Shown here piece after piece: positions 47,001-50,542 of a stretch of DNA of 64,000 bases. Below the pieces are notes generated by a model, which saw only the letters and a program-made list of their open reading frames with translations, was not told the DNA's origin and searched no databases. The translations under genes were made by a program, and so were the position numbers. The first letter of the stretch is position 1. Each line of letters opens with the position of its first letter. Origin of the DNA: Gari tellinella (lineage: Eukaryota > Mollusca > Bivalvia > Cardiida > Psammobiidae); assembly GCA_922989275.2 (NCBI GenBank), contig OV277863.1:23216001-23280000 (forward strand), read 5' to 3'.

Positions 47001-48475
47001 CGGGGGTCACAAATTTACATAGAGTTATATAGTGAAATCTTCAAACCTGTTCTTCTCTAAAACTAATATTGGTAGAGCTTAGATATTTGGCATGGTTTAA
47101 CTTCTAGACTTTACCAATATTGTTCAAATGGTTCCGGTCCATTGCATATCTAGGTCACAGGAACTTAAAATATCAACTTGTTTGAAACCACAGTACCCTG
47201 AGCTTAGATATTTTGCACTCAGCATCATCCAATCAGCAATTGGCACAATCCTATTTTCATAATTTCTCAGCTTTTCAAGATATGTTACATTTACATCAAC
47301 GGTTCCAGGTGAGCGATTTAGGGCCGTATACGGCTCTTGTTATGGAACCATTTGACAAGTGTTGTCTCAGTGATTTCTTTTCCGTACATAGAATATATAG
47401 AGAGATAGCAGTGTTGTGCCTAGGTCCAAAATTTTGGGGGACACGGTGGCGCGCTGTCAAAATTTTTGGGGGACACACTAAAAAAACCTTTAAAACACGA
47501 TATACCTACCTTTTAATTAGAATACAGCTTACGGTCTTTAACTGTCTCTGTATCTCGTATCGTAGAGTCGCTGTTTACCCGACGGGCAATTTGATTTTTT
47601 GTTTTTTTTAAATATGTTGAAGCGATTGTCTTGGTTCAGATGATGTTGAAGGAGTATCCTCAACACTTTGTTTAAACGAAGCATCGTCTGCTAGTTGTCT
47701 ATTTTAATCGGAAAGAAAATCCGTCAAGCGCATCGTTCCGACGCCATTATCACAAAGCGGAACCAGACTGGTTTACATACCGATTCTATATGCCGATATT
47801 CTTCACGTATATTATACGCGAACAGTCTATTTTCAATACTAAGATTAATCTCCCTTTGTAATCTCTCTATTCTCCGGAATTGAGTCGGAATGGAGCAGAA
47901 ACTAGTAGAAATTGCCGAAAATGCGATTTTTTTACGGCATGCCCGCGCAAGGCGAATTTTTAAGGGACAATCGTGAAAAAAATGCGGGATTCCCGCAATG
48001 CCGCGGCCTAGGCACAACACTGAAATAGTGTGCAGCTAACTGCTCCTACACTATCGGAGGGGTTTGCACCAATCTTTCACATTTTAACTGAAATTATTTG
48101 GGAAAGAGGAATTCAGGGGAGACATCTGTTTTTCTCAAAGACACATGCTAGTTGTATAATATTCTTTCTGCTTTTACATTTGCAGGGGTATTATTTCAGG
48201 AGTTTTTCATCCTCTACAGCGGGCTAGATTTCAGTAATGTGTGCATTGATGTTTACAATGGAGAAATAGTACCAGACTCACATGGGGCGAAAGCCATGCT
48301 GGTGCCAAACCCCTTTGACTTCCAGCATAATATGGCAAACAATGTTAAGCCTGCATCAGTGAAACTGTTCCGGATGCATTGTGTTACAACACTGATGAGG
48401 ATAGCCAAACTTAGGGCGGACAGTTTTCAGGCATTATGGCATGGTTGGATGCCTGATATGACTGAGAAAAAATAA
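4852..48475 (+). CDS. Cid1-type nucleotidyltransferase (non-canonical poly(A) polymerase/TUTase family), 8 exons, 5' partial
   Basis: Joining exons 4852-5036, 7491-7607, 10086-10190, 13599-13697, 29947-30125, 33843-34060, 45677-45754 and 48186-48475 gives one uninterrupted frame of 422 codons plus stop; all junctions are GT-AG and all phases agree. Catalytic core, numbered from the first complete codon: FGSS at 147-150, DLD at 161-163 (first two metal ligands), and D222 in CDLS after ARVPIVKY (third). A PAP/OAS1-like central domain follows (LSS..LMxxxFLQ type, about 271-285), then a PAP-associated segment (EFFILYSGLDF, NPFDFQHNMANNV near 368-380). The family adds U or A to RNA 3' ends using UTP/ATP; nucleotide preference cannot be told here. 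The first exon seen enters in phase 2, so coding sequence lies upstream. Subfamily is uncertain. Confidence 0.85.
5105..5347. mobile_element. TTAA-1 MITE
   Basis: TTAACCCATTACCCCATAAC at the left, GGGTTAA at the right. The central inverted repeat AAAGCAGGTTGAAAGTAAAG is shortened on one side. Intron of the nucleotidyltransferase gene. Confidence 0.75.
5443..5703. mobile_element. TTAA-1 MITE
   Basis: TTAACCCTTTACCCGATAAC at the left, GGTAAAGGGTTAA at the right; the central hairpin is built on GCAGAATGCGC and GCGCATTCTGC. Confidence 0.75.
5704..6575. other. Intron sequence with a diverged satellite unit
   Basis: 5815-5885 resembles the 148-bp unit found at 8003-8340 (TTTAGCAAGCTTG, TTGTATTTGGG). 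A short CT microsatellite lies at 5988-6001. Otherwise nothing was recognised. Confidence 0.45.
6576..6922. mobile_element. CTCCCTC-MITE, TA-flanked
   Basis: Ends CAGTGCTCCCTCTCTGCAAC and GTTGTAAAGAGGGAGTGCTG are inverted and flanked by TA on both sides. The centre is a hairpin of AGCTTGAATCCAG and CTGGATTCAAGCT around GGCGTCTGATC. The TA duplication suggests a Tc1/mariner/pogo relative. Confidence 0.7.
7129..7375. mobile_element. Two abutting partial TTAA-1 MITEs
   Basis: The right half of one copy (7129-7290) is followed by the left part of another starting AACCCATTACCCTATAGCC (7291). Both hairpins are incomplete. The piece 7396-7475 matches the end of the element at 10748-10957. Confidence 0.55.
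7491..7607 (+). CDS. Nucleotidyltransferase gene, exon 2
   Basis: Acceptor TTGTTATTTCAG, donor GAT|GTAAGT, 39 codons, phase 0 at both ends. The sequence begins DLHLVEFAKN. No known motif was recognised; it belongs to the region before the catalytic core. Confidence 0.75.
7661..8611 (+). mobile_element. AGCTCACC-family element, headless, 148-bp tandem body
   Basis: TAAGACATAGCTTTGG(A/G)TTG starts at 8003, 8151 and 8299, a 148-bp period; an earlier unit is split by the TTAA-2 MITE at 7755-8005. The tail is TCAGGTGAGCGACTTGTGGG then CCATGGCCCTCTTGTTTT (ending near 8611). No head hairpin is present. Confidence 0.65.
7755..8005. mobile_element. TTAA-2 MITE inside a satellite unit
   Basis: It starts TCAACCCTTTGAACCCTAG and ends GGGAAGAAAGAGTTAA; the hairpin is AGAGGGCTCC and GGAGCCCTCT. 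Neighbouring units read CTTATATTAAGACATAG uninterrupted, so the insertion split a TTAA. Confidence 0.75.
8711..9738 (+). mobile_element. AGCTCACC-family element, tail slightly truncated
   Basis: Head TTTTTTAGCTCACCTGGCAC with its inverse GTGCCAAGGTGAGCTA. The body has at least two dimeric family A units (GACCCCGCCC phrases, CTAGGTCAC(A/G)GGAGC repeats). The tail CCAGGTGAGCGATTTAGGGCC stops at GTATATG, lacking the final GGCTCTTGTTT. Confidence 0.7.
9751..10043. mobile_element. TTAA-1 MITE with internal duplication
   Basis: TTAACCCATTACCCATAGCA to TATTGGTTAA. A ~41-bp stretch (GAAACTATTTATTATTATAC...) is directly repeated near 9890-9970. It lies 43 bp before exon 3 of the host gene. Confidence 0.7.
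10086..10190 (+). CDS. Nucleotidyltransferase gene, exon 3
   Basis: Acceptor TGTGTTTTACAG, donor AAG|GTATGT, 35 codons, phase 0 to 0. LSQETIAANFFVTSHVQSLL reads as the amphipathic helix that usually precedes the GS motif in this family. Confidence 0.75.
10500..10751. mobile_element. TTAA-1 MITE
   Basis: TTAACCCATTACCCCATAAA and its inverse TATGGGGTAATGGGTTAA at the ends; long central hairpin near 10627-10700. It shares its right TTAA with the next element. Confidence 0.8.
10748..10957. mobile_element. TTAA-flanked MITE of another subfamily
   Basis: TTAACTCTTTGAATGCCAG at the left, CCCAGCATGCAAAAAGTTA at the right. The hairpin pairs TCCTGGTGAGAC with GTCTCATCAGGG. A matching tail is seen at 7396-7475. 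Confidence 0.6.
11021..11262. mobile_element. TTAA-1 MITE
   Basis: TCAACCCTTTCCCCCATAAA to GGAGTAAAGGGTTAA; hairpin built on AAGTAAAGCAGAATG and its inverse. Confidence 0.75.
11278..11363. repeat. 86-bp near-perfect palindrome
   Basis: CATATCGAGGG..AACTCCTTCACAA is followed directly by its reverse complement; about two mismatches over arms of 43 bp, with no loop. Probably a minimal foldback MITE. Confidence 0.75.
11391..11537. mobile_element. CTCCAG-MITE (hAT-like)
   Basis: CAGGGCTCAGGATAAGGGGG at the left and CCTCTTATCAGGAGCTCTG at the right are inverted ends. Copies of the same family lie at 25688 and 56181. Confidence 0.6.
11646..12940 (+). mobile_element. AGCTCACC-family element, ~146-bp body units
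   Basis: Head TTTTAGCTCACCAGAGCATG with AAGTGCTCAAGGTGAGC, then a GTCCGTC-rich stretch. The phrase GGTCAGTAGGTCAAA recurs at about 12148, 12294, 12440, 12585 and 12731. The tail TTGGTGAGCGCCTTAGAGCC is degenerate. The body is unrelated to family A. Confidence 0.65.
13301..13554. mobile_element. TTAA-2 MITE
   Basis: ATCCCTTTGGTCCCTAGTCC to GGGAGGAAAGAGTTA; hairpin AGAGGGCTCCGAAAGGAGCC. It ends 44 bp before exon 4. Confidence 0.7.
13599..13697 (+). CDS. Nucleotidyltransferase gene, exon 4 (catalytic GS and DxD)
   Basis: Acceptor CTTTTCACAG, donor AAT|GTAAGT, 33 codons, phase 0 to 0. It encodes VIPFGSSVSGSALPYSYDLD: the Gly-Ser nucleotide-binding motif and the two Asp metal ligands, 11 residues apart, as in Cid1/TUTase/ncPAP proteins. 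This exon is the strongest evidence for the family. Confidence 0.9.
13791..13940 (+). repeat. 42-bp tandem repeat, 3.5 copies
   Basis: Units starting GATTTNTAAAAGTCAGGTGA begin at 13791, 13833, 13875 and 13917, nearly identical. It is an expansion of one arm of the surrounding MITE. Confidence 0.85.
13941..14191. mobile_element. TTAA-1 MITE
   Basis: TTAACGCTTTACCCCATAGC to GGGTAAAGGGTTAA, full central hairpin (CAGAATGTGCCCTAAGGCAC). Confidence 0.75.
15031..15188 (+). pseudogene. 5S rRNA pseudogene with internal duplication
   Basis: It starts GTCTACGGCCATATCACGTT and ends GGGTGCCGTAGAC, the two ends of animal 5S rRNA. The internal promoter region (AAGTTAAGCAACGTCGAG to CTTGGATGGGTGAC) occurs twice in tandem, at about 15079-15127 and 15131-15170, and about 10 bases of the 3' domain are missing. 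It cannot fold as normal 5S. The T-run after its 3' end is continuous with an AGCTCACC element head. Confidence 0.88.
15189..15580 (+). mobile_element. AGCTCACC-family element, head half only
   Basis: TTTTTAGCTCACCTGAGCC and its inverse, then GTCCGTCTGTCC repeats, then family A-like sequence. It fades out around 15580 without a tail. The head abuts the 3' T-run of the 5S pseudogene. Confidence 0.65.
15655..15740. repeat. Hairpin, MITE core
   Basis: GCAAACAGTTTGGATCCAGATC and its inverse GATCTGGATCCAAACTATTTGC-like arm flank a short loop. The MITE ends were not defined. Confidence 0.5.
15961..16459. mobile_element. TTAA-1 MITE (outer copy)
   Basis: TTAACCCATTACCCCATAAA to TATGGGGTAATGGGTAAA, interrupted at 16034-16284 by a second TTAA-1 copy inserted at an internal TTAA. 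Confidence 0.8.
16034..16284. mobile_element. TTAA-1 MITE (inner copy)
   Basis: TTAACCCTTTCCCCCATAGC to GGGGGAAAGGGTTAA, with the perfect hairpin CAGAATGCGC..GCGCATTCTG. The outer copy resumes at ACAGTCATGAA. Confidence 0.8.
16470..16958 (+). mobile_element. AGCTCACC-family element, tail only
   Basis: ~150-bp units with CCCTTTGTCATATTTTCTTG and (A/G)A(T/C)AACTCCA; tail TCAGGTGAGCGAATTTAGGG then CCATGGCCCTCTTGTTTTT. Its tail matches the copy ending at 8611. Confidence 0.6.
16960..18600. other. AT-rich sequence, no gene recognised
   Basis: It lies inside the 14605-18683 element. An open stretch near 16980-17146 (SLVLTENDNSDETLKR) shows no known motif and lacks splice support. No other structure was seen. 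Confidence 0.4.
18684..20400. other. Intron sequence, sparse repeats
   Basis: Contains a C16 homopolymer (19851-19866), a probable LINE/SINE 3' tail on the minus strand (19198-19330) and AT-rich sequence otherwise. No coding signal. Confidence 0.45.
19198..19330 (-). repeat. Possible retroposon 3' end
   Basis: On the minus strand the sequence ends AATAAAGTTTCTTG then (TATCTTG)2, the layout of a LINE or SINE tail. The 5' extent is unknown. Confidence 0.4.
20405..20620. mobile_element. Degenerate TTAA-2-like MITE
   Basis: GAAGAGTATGATTATCCTATGC, an imperfect hairpin AGAGGGTTCC/GGAGCCCTTT, and TCCATTTAGAGTTTCAGGGG. No clean TTAA ends. Confidence 0.5.
21606..21850 (+). repeat. Degenerate AGCTCACC-type body in left arm
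   Basis: CTCCTCCTAAACAACATTGC, GTTACAGGAACATTATTTGG and ATTGCCATGGCAACCAATG match the family A opening. The mirror copy is in the right arm near 28850-28960, so it was present before the arms formed or was copied with them. Confidence 0.5.
23580..23910 (+). repeat. ~130-bp tandem duplication, diverged
   Basis: TAATA(G/T)CGTATTTAAAGG(T/C)AT begins at 23620 and 23780; both units end near CC(T/C)AACC. It lies between the arms of the 8.9-kb element. Confidence 0.5.
23903..24135. mobile_element. TTAA-2-like MITE, reverse orientation
   Basis: TTCATCCCTGAATGGACAAT to GACGAGTATACTCGTCGTTA, with the remains of the AGAGGAGCCCTCT hairpin. Confidence 0.5.
24851..25077. mobile_element. GGAGAA-MITE
   Basis: TA|CAGTGAAGAAGACGTTATTC at the left, GAATAATATGTTCTCCACT|A-TA at the right; the central hairpin GGAGCCTGATCAGACGCCGG has decayed on its right arm. 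Confidence 0.6.
25688..25855. mobile_element. CTCCAG-MITE (hAT-like)
   Basis: CAGGGCTCCAGATAAGGGGG and CCCTCTTATCTGGAGTCCTG are inverted ends. GTTGTT occurs directly on both sides. Confidence 0.7.
26590..26898. mobile_element. 309-bp foldback element, near-perfect hairpin, 8-bp duplication
   Basis: Arms of about 145-150 bp starting CACAGGTGTCAGACGCATGC are almost exact reverse complements with a short AT loop (around 26740). A perfect direct repeat AATCAATC lies on both sides (26582-26589; 26899-26906). The 8-bp duplication with CA..TG ends fits hAT-like elements. Confidence 0.85.
26907..28180. other. Interior/right arm of 8.9-kb element, no gene recognised
   Basis: AT-rich. 27400-27490 mirrors 23140-23225. 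27490-28320 has no counterpart in the left arm. No coding or RNA feature was recognised. Confidence 0.4.
29947..30125 (+). CDS. Nucleotidyltransferase gene, exon 5 (third catalytic Asp)
   Basis: Acceptor TTTTTATTTATAG, donor CT|GTAAGT, 179 nt, phase 0 to 2. LLPLLHARVPIVKYTF followed by NCDLS matches the strand carrying the third carboxylate in this family. It follows a 16.2-kb intron packed with mobile elements. Confidence 0.88.
30169..30420. mobile_element. TTAA-1 MITE (first of a tandem pair)
   Basis: TTAATCCTTTCCCTCAGGGG to TATCAGGTAAAGGGTAAA; full hairpin. It starts 43 bp after exon 5. Confidence 0.75.
30417..30669. mobile_element. TTAA-1 MITE (second of a tandem pair)
   Basis: TAAATCCTTTCCCTCATAGA to TATGGGGTAAAGGGTTAA; full hairpin. 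It shares its left flank with the first copy. Confidence 0.75.
30684..30760. mobile_element. CTCCAG-MITE fragment
   Basis: CAGGGCTCAAGATAGAGGGAG and AAATTCAACATTTTTTCACTC match one end of the family only. Confidence 0.45.
30972..32925. repeat. ~150-170-bp inverted arms around an AGCTCACC element
   Basis: 30972-31140 (CTGGTTCATGTTTTGGTAAC, CCTATAGGAGCACTCTGATC) and 32757-32925 (GTACCAAAACATGAACCAG, AGAGGGCTCCTATAGGGGCC) are inverted copies. Between them lie a TTAA-2 fragment (31205-31392) and the element at 31423-32753. Confidence 0.6.
31423..32753 (+). mobile_element. AGCTCACC-family element, complete (168-bp body)
   Basis: Head TTTTTAGCTCACCTGGCACG with AAGTGCCAAGGTGAGCTA, then CCGTC repeats. 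Units beginning GT(A/G)AAAACTTTAAAAATC start at 31822, 31990, 32158 and 32331; alternate units are more alike. Tail CCAGGTGAGCGATTTAGGGCC then GCATGCGGCTCTTGTTT. No coding frame. Confidence 0.75.
32963..33215. mobile_element. TTAA-1 MITE
   Basis: TTAACCCATTACCTCATAGC to AGGGGAATGGGTTAA with a full hairpin. Confidence 0.75.
33385..33538. mobile_element. TTAA-1 MITE lacking the hairpin
   Basis: TTAAATCCATTAGTCCATAG to ACTATGGTATAAAGGATTAA. The whole central hairpin is deleted, leaving 154 bp. Confidence 0.65.
33540..33775 (+). repeat. AGGTCAAGGTCATT satellite fragment
   Basis: GTGATAGAGACTTCATATTT, ATGTCTGGCAAAGGTCATGG and GCCATAACTTTAGAACTACATG belong to a ~150-bp unit that recurs at 35160-35495 and 36720-37110. 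Confidence 0.6.
33843..34060 (+). CDS. Nucleotidyltransferase gene, exon 6 (central domain)
   Basis: Acceptor TTTTTGCTAG, donor CAAT|GTAAGT, 218 nt, phase 2 to 1. It carries PLMTAIKLSAK and LSSNTLSMLVIVFLQ, the conserved helix pair of the central domain (family form: lysine-rich helix, then G/K-LSSY-type and FLQ). Confidence 0.88.
34073..35160. other. Intron sequence after exon 6
   Basis: It opens with a CTCCAG-MITE-like end (CAGGGCTCGAGTTAAGGG) and a doubled phrase TTTTCAAACAATTTCTCCTT (34143, 34181). The rest is unrecognised AT-rich sequence. Confidence 0.4.
35160..37110 (+). repeat. AGGTCAAGGTCATT satellite, split by an AGCTCACC element
   Basis: Units with GACAAAGGTCAAGGTCATT and (A/C)ACTCAA(G/C)AAG(A/C)TCTTGAGCTC at 35195-35495 and 36720-37110 flank the insertion at 35496-36719. 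Confidence 0.6.
35496..36719 (+). mobile_element. AGCTCACC-family element, complete (~161-bp body)
   Basis: TTTTTAACTCACCTGAGC with GCTCAGGGTGAGC as head. Units with GTGTTTACACTCTAGAGGCC start near 35580, 35739, 35901, 36062, 36223 and 36385. Tail ATGGTGAGCGATATCAGGGCC then TTCAGGCCCTCTTGTGG. The body differs completely from the 168-bp and family A copies. Confidence 0.72.
37246..38163 (+). mobile_element. AGCTCACC-family element, head shortened
   Basis: TTTTTAGCTCAGGGTGAGC lacks half the head hairpin; the same ~161-bp body (TTTACACTCTAGAGG(C/T)CACAA); tail CAGGTGAGCATTATCAGGGCC then TTCAATTCCCTCTTGT. Confidence 0.68.
38453..38709. mobile_element. TTAA-1 MITE, degenerate
   Basis: AACACATTACCCCATAGCC to TATGGAGTGATGGGTTGA; hairpin partly decayed and TTAA lost at both ends. 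Confidence 0.6.
39872..40138 (+). CDS. hAT transposase exon 1 (BED-like zinc finger)
   Basis: 89 codons from the ATG at 39872 to the CAG|GTAATG donor. It encodes WLNEVDSDGDKWGLWL and YCECCNKYIVYG followed by two His, a C-x2-C..H-x6-H finger. Confidence 0.8.
39872..43934 (+). CDS. hAT-family transposase, 3 exons, 799 residues
   Basis: Exons 39872-40138, 40561-41435 and 42677-43934 join in one frame (donors CAG|GTAATG and CAG|GTATTT; acceptors TACTTTCAG and TTGTTTCAG). Domains: a BED-like zinc finger (C51, C54, H71, H78); an RNase H-like core with D186 (LNLDEA) and D253 (LMDNCSTMRG); a C-terminal hATC dimerisation region with YPAMTSLVMALLTIFSGP and E667 in GPLVESSFN; then a Lys/Arg-rich tail likely to be a nuclear localisation signal. 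The three acidic residues fit the DDE triad expected of hAT enzymes, assigned by motif position. The start is the first ATG after the donor-compatible frame opens; an upstream non-coding exon is possible. It may be active or recently active; domestication is less likely because the transposon ends are intact. Confidence 0.85.
40561..41435 (+). CDS. hAT transposase exon 2 (catalytic core, first half)
   Basis: 875 nt, phase 0 to 2. Holds LNLDEATNNS and VLMDNCSTMRGVKGG, the two catalytic Asp regions. Confidence 0.85.
42677..43934 (+). CDS. hAT transposase exon 3 (C-terminal hATC domain)
   Basis: 1258 nt, entering in phase 2 and ending TAA at 43932-43934. Holds FWVKVFGLESFNRPRYPAM and the hATC motif, then a long basic tail. 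Confidence 0.85.
44114..44163. repeat. Short inverted repeat in hAT 3' region
   Basis: AAAAATGGAGTAT and ATACTCCATTTTT arms around a ~20-base loop, about 180 bp after the transposase stop. Confidence 0.6.
44230..44320. repeat. 91-bp palindrome in hAT 3' region
   Basis: AGAAGGAAAGTTTAATATCT..TTTAAAC and its reverse complement with a 2-3-base loop; arms of ~44 bp, nearly perfect. Confidence 0.8.
44540..44625. repeat. GC-rich hairpin cluster at hAT right end
   Basis: CCGGGGGCCTTCGGCCCCCTGG, CCAGGGATTCGCCCTGG-type and GGGGGCCCTGCGGCCCCC blocks can each fold into a small hairpin. Base composition is unlike the AT-rich surroundings. Confidence 0.7.
45677..45754 (+). CDS. Nucleotidyltransferase gene, exon 7 (78 nt)
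   Basis: The acceptor is GCTTTACCTTTTCAG and the donor TTTAG|GTAAGT. The 78-nt length and phase 1 to 1 fit exactly between exons 6 and 8. It encodes MTTSVWENTFLNECIPSKKE and ends RSDLG at the junction, giving RSDLGVLFQEFF, the expected lead-in to the PAP-associated segment. It starts only 34 nt after the end of a nested transposon stack. Confidence 0.78.
45987..46197. mobile_element. TTAA-1 MITE, left end missing
   Basis: GTTAAAGCAGGTTGAAAGTA to CATGGAGTAAAGGGTTAA; the right half is well preserved. Confidence 0.6.
46222..46473. mobile_element. TTAA-2 MITE
   Basis: ACACTTTGAACCCTAGTCAT to GGGAGGAAAGGATTAA with a long perfect hairpin (GTGTAGACCCTGATCAGAGG and inverse). Confidence 0.75.
46540..46850 (+). 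repeat. Satellite-like body, two ~150-bp units
   Basis: Two units with TTGGTGTATTG/CAGATTGCTTGTGCAA, GCATTT(T/G)AGGTCA and TGATCTGTTAC. Probably another AGCTCACC-type or related body. Confidence 0.45.
46850..47341 (+). mobile_element. AGCTCACC-family element, headless
   Basis: Family A body from CTAGGTCACAGGAGCTAAAA; tail CCAGGTGAGCGATTTAGGGCC then GTATACGGCTCTTGTT. Confidence 0.65.
47409..48022. mobile_element. 614-bp hAT-like MITE, CAGTGTTGTGCCTAGG ends
   Basis: CAGTGTTGTGCCTAGG (47409-47424) and CCTAGGCACAACACTG (48007-48022) are exact inverted ends; GGGGGACAC phrases lie inside the left end. Flanking sequences do not show a clear duplication. It ends 163 bp before the host gene's last exon. 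A 98-codon minus-strand frame inside has no motif. Confidence 0.7.
48186..48475 (+). CDS. Nucleotidyltransferase gene, last coding exon
   Basis: Acceptor CTTTTACATTTGCAG. The frame runs through the PAP-associated segment (FQEFFILYSGLDFSNVCIDV, NPFDFQHNMANNVKPAS) to a TAA at 48473-48475. The stop codon overlaps an AATAAA hexamer (48471-48476), which may or may not be the polyadenylation signal. A decayed copy of its 3' part lies at 48775-48863. Confidence 0.85.
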
Positions 48476-48538
48476 AGGAAGTTGGCAAATGTGGCAACGA
48501 AAAGACTGAACATAGCTGGATTAGAATAGTATTCAACG

Positions 48539-48737
48539 CTACAGTGTAGAAGAAGTTATTCTTTCCCAATAAGCCCATTGATTCTAAAACAATGAGGTAC
48601 ATTGCAAGTAGTTTGGAGCCTGATCAGACGCCAGGTAACCTGGCATCTGATCAGGCTCCAAACTGCTTACCACTCAGTTAAGAATGAATCGTTATAAAGA
48701 AACTTAAAAATAGAGTTTTCTATCTATTTGTCTCATC
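48539..48737. mobile_element. GGAGAA-MITE, degenerate ends
   Basis: CAGTGTAGAAGAAGTTATTC at the left and the hairpin GGAGCCTGATCAGACGCC/GGCATCTGATCAGGCTCC. The right end is decayed. It lies in the 3' flank of the host gene. Confidence 0.5.
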
Positions 48738-48774
48738 GCGAACAAGGAGCACAATATGGTAAAGAAAGTGAATT

Positions 48775-48863
48775 ATGCACAATTGAAACTGTTTCTGCTA
48801 CACTGTTTCTCAACAATCATGAGGATAGCCAATCAAAGGGCGGACAATTTTCAGGCATTATGA
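48775..48863 (+). pseudogene. Decayed copy of the 3' part of the last nucleotidyltransferase exon
   Basis: GAAACTGTTTCTGCTACACTG, ATGAGGATAGCCAA, AGGGCGGACA and TTTTCAGGCATTATG follow in the same order and spacing as in exon 8 (48361-48441). About 80% identical by eye, with no in-frame match to the stop region. It suggests a local tandem duplication of the gene's 3' end. Confidence 0.7.
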
Positions 48864-48924
48864 AGCCGGAAATAGAGCACAAAACTGCCAGTTGCCAGTA
48901 TGAAACTGGAAAAAGTTATTGGCA

Positions 48925-49138
48925 CGGGGGGCCAACTAGGTATTACGATAAAATGGTTTGCTACGACAACTTATATGGGTATTATAACAAATTCGTATTG
49001 CTACAAAGGCAACTTTGTTTTTGTAGACAAACATTTCTCTCTGTATACACAGACTTCGTAGCAATACAAATCTGTTATAATACCTATATAGGTTGTCGTA
49101 GCAATATGGTTTGATGATAATACATAGTTAGCCCCCCG
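48925..49138. mobile_element. 214-bp foldback element
   Basis: CGGGGGGCCAACTAGGTATT..GTATTGCTAC and GTAGCAATAC..TAGTTAGCCCCCCG are imperfect inverted arms of ~80 bp around a ~50-base centre. Confidence 0.7.
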
Positions 49139-49529
49139 AAGATTGGAAACCTCTTTATAACAGCCACTGAAAATGAGTCTAAATGATGATATTTAACATA
49201 TTGTTTAAATCATCCCTGAATAGTTAAAAATGGAGTAAAAGTATTTTGAAATTGGAATTGTCCATTAACAGTTTCAGGGGTGAATGAGTTATGACAGGTG
49301 ACAGTTTAAATGAAGAAAAATGTAAAGCAGAAAGCTCCTGTTGGAAGATATCTGCTTTAATTTTGCCTTGCTTTAAGCAATTACCTACATAAAAACAATG
49401 AAAAAATTATCTGACTTAGTAGTCGTACTAGAGAGGTATTATTTCAATTGTATAGAAATAAAAAATAAATGGATAAAACTGCAATAAAAGACTGAAAATA
49501 TAAGAACTAGAATGTGGAAAGCATAACTT

Positions 49530-49818
49530 ATTCAATGCAATGTGGTATGTATGACCCAATCAATGCAATGTGGTATACATTTGCCCATTAAATACAATGT
49601 GGTATGCATAACACATTTAATGACCCATTAAATGCAATGTGGTATACATAACACATTTAATGCAATGTTGTTACTATAACCCTTTCAAAGTAATGTGAAT
49701 GTGGTAAGCATAACCAATTCAATGCAAGGGGGTATGCATGATACATTCAATGCAAGGGGGTAAGCATGGTCCATTCAATGCAATGTGGTATGCATGATCC
49801 ATTCAATGCAATGTGGTA
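49530..49818 (+). repeat. ~33-bp minisatellite, CAATGCAATGTGGTAT
   Basis: About eight or nine imperfect units containing TTCAATGCAATGTGGTATGC; it ends inside a TTAA-1 hairpin fragment (49818-49875). Confidence 0.8.
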
Positions 49819-49870
49819 TTAAGGCACATTCTGCTTTACTTTCAACCTGCTTTAATTGATCACCGGTCCT

Positions 49871-50121
49871 TTAACCCTTTGAACCCTAGTCCCGCATATA
49901 GGCGTCGTTTTCAAACAGTGTACATGTGAAAAGTACACTTGTCCTGTGCAAACAGTGAAGACCCAGATCAGAGGGCTCCGAAAGGAGCCCTCTGATCAGG
50001 GTCTTCACTGTTTGTAATAATGCCAAACATTGACAAAAATAACCCTTAAAAGTCAGAAATGGACTATACCAAAATGGAAATAGGAATTGTTCATTTAATG
50101 TTTTAGGGAGGAAAGAGTTAA
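49871..50121. mobile_element. TTAA-2 MITE
   Basis: TTAACCCTTTGAACCCTAGT to TTTTAGGGAGGAAAGAGTTA; hairpin AGAGGGCTCCGAAAGGAGCC. Confidence 0.8.
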
Positions 50122-50182
50122 TGTTATAAACAGGTTATTGGGTAAAGGGTTAAAGCAGGTTGAAAATAAATCGGAATGTGCC

Positions 50183-50542
50183 TTAACCCTTTACCCCATA
50201 GCCTGATTCTAGTATTGGAGATAGGTGACACAGTAAAGTAGGTTGAAAATAAAGCAGAATGGGCCTTAAGTCGCATTCTGATTTACTTTCAGCCTGCTTT
50301 AAGCTTCCAACAGATAGAATATAGAAAATATTACTTAGGATACATTTTCATGACTGTATAAACTGGAACTATTTTCTCCCTGATGAAGACCTGAATAAGG
50401 TCGAAACCGGTAGATCAATAAATGTTTTGTCTACTGGTGCTTGTAGTTATTCGCATCCTACCTTTCTTTTAAATGAAATATTTTCTTCAGTGTATGAATA
50501 AATTAATGCTGAAATATACATATCTCTGGAGCAGAAGCTTAA
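50183..50542. mobile_element. TTAA-1 MITE with a short retroelement tail inserted
   Basis: TTAACCCTTTACCCCATAGC to GCAGAAGCTTAA. The right arm ACTATTTTCT|TCAG is split at 50377 by a ~95-bp insertion. Confidence 0.7.
50378..50476 (+). mobile_element. Very short Penelope-like 3' end with hammerhead-like motif
   Basis: CTGATGAAGACC and GGTCGAAACCGG bracket a short loop, then AATAAATG. CTGATGA + stem + GAAAC is the hammerhead ribozyme core order, but an extra A before stem II departs from the consensus. (A)ACTATTTTCT / AAATATTTTCT on either side looks like a target duplication. The Penelope assignment is inferred from memory of similar tails. Confidence 0.35.

Noticed and set aside
47724..48020. 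98-codon minus-strand frame inside the CAGTGTTGTG MITE
   Set aside because: No domain and confined to a non-autonomous element; probably chance.
34061..48185. Direct joining of exon 6 to the last exon with nothing between
   Set aside because: It keeps frame but leaves the protein about 26 residues short before the PAP-associated segment; the 78-nt exon at 45677 fills the gap with matching phases.
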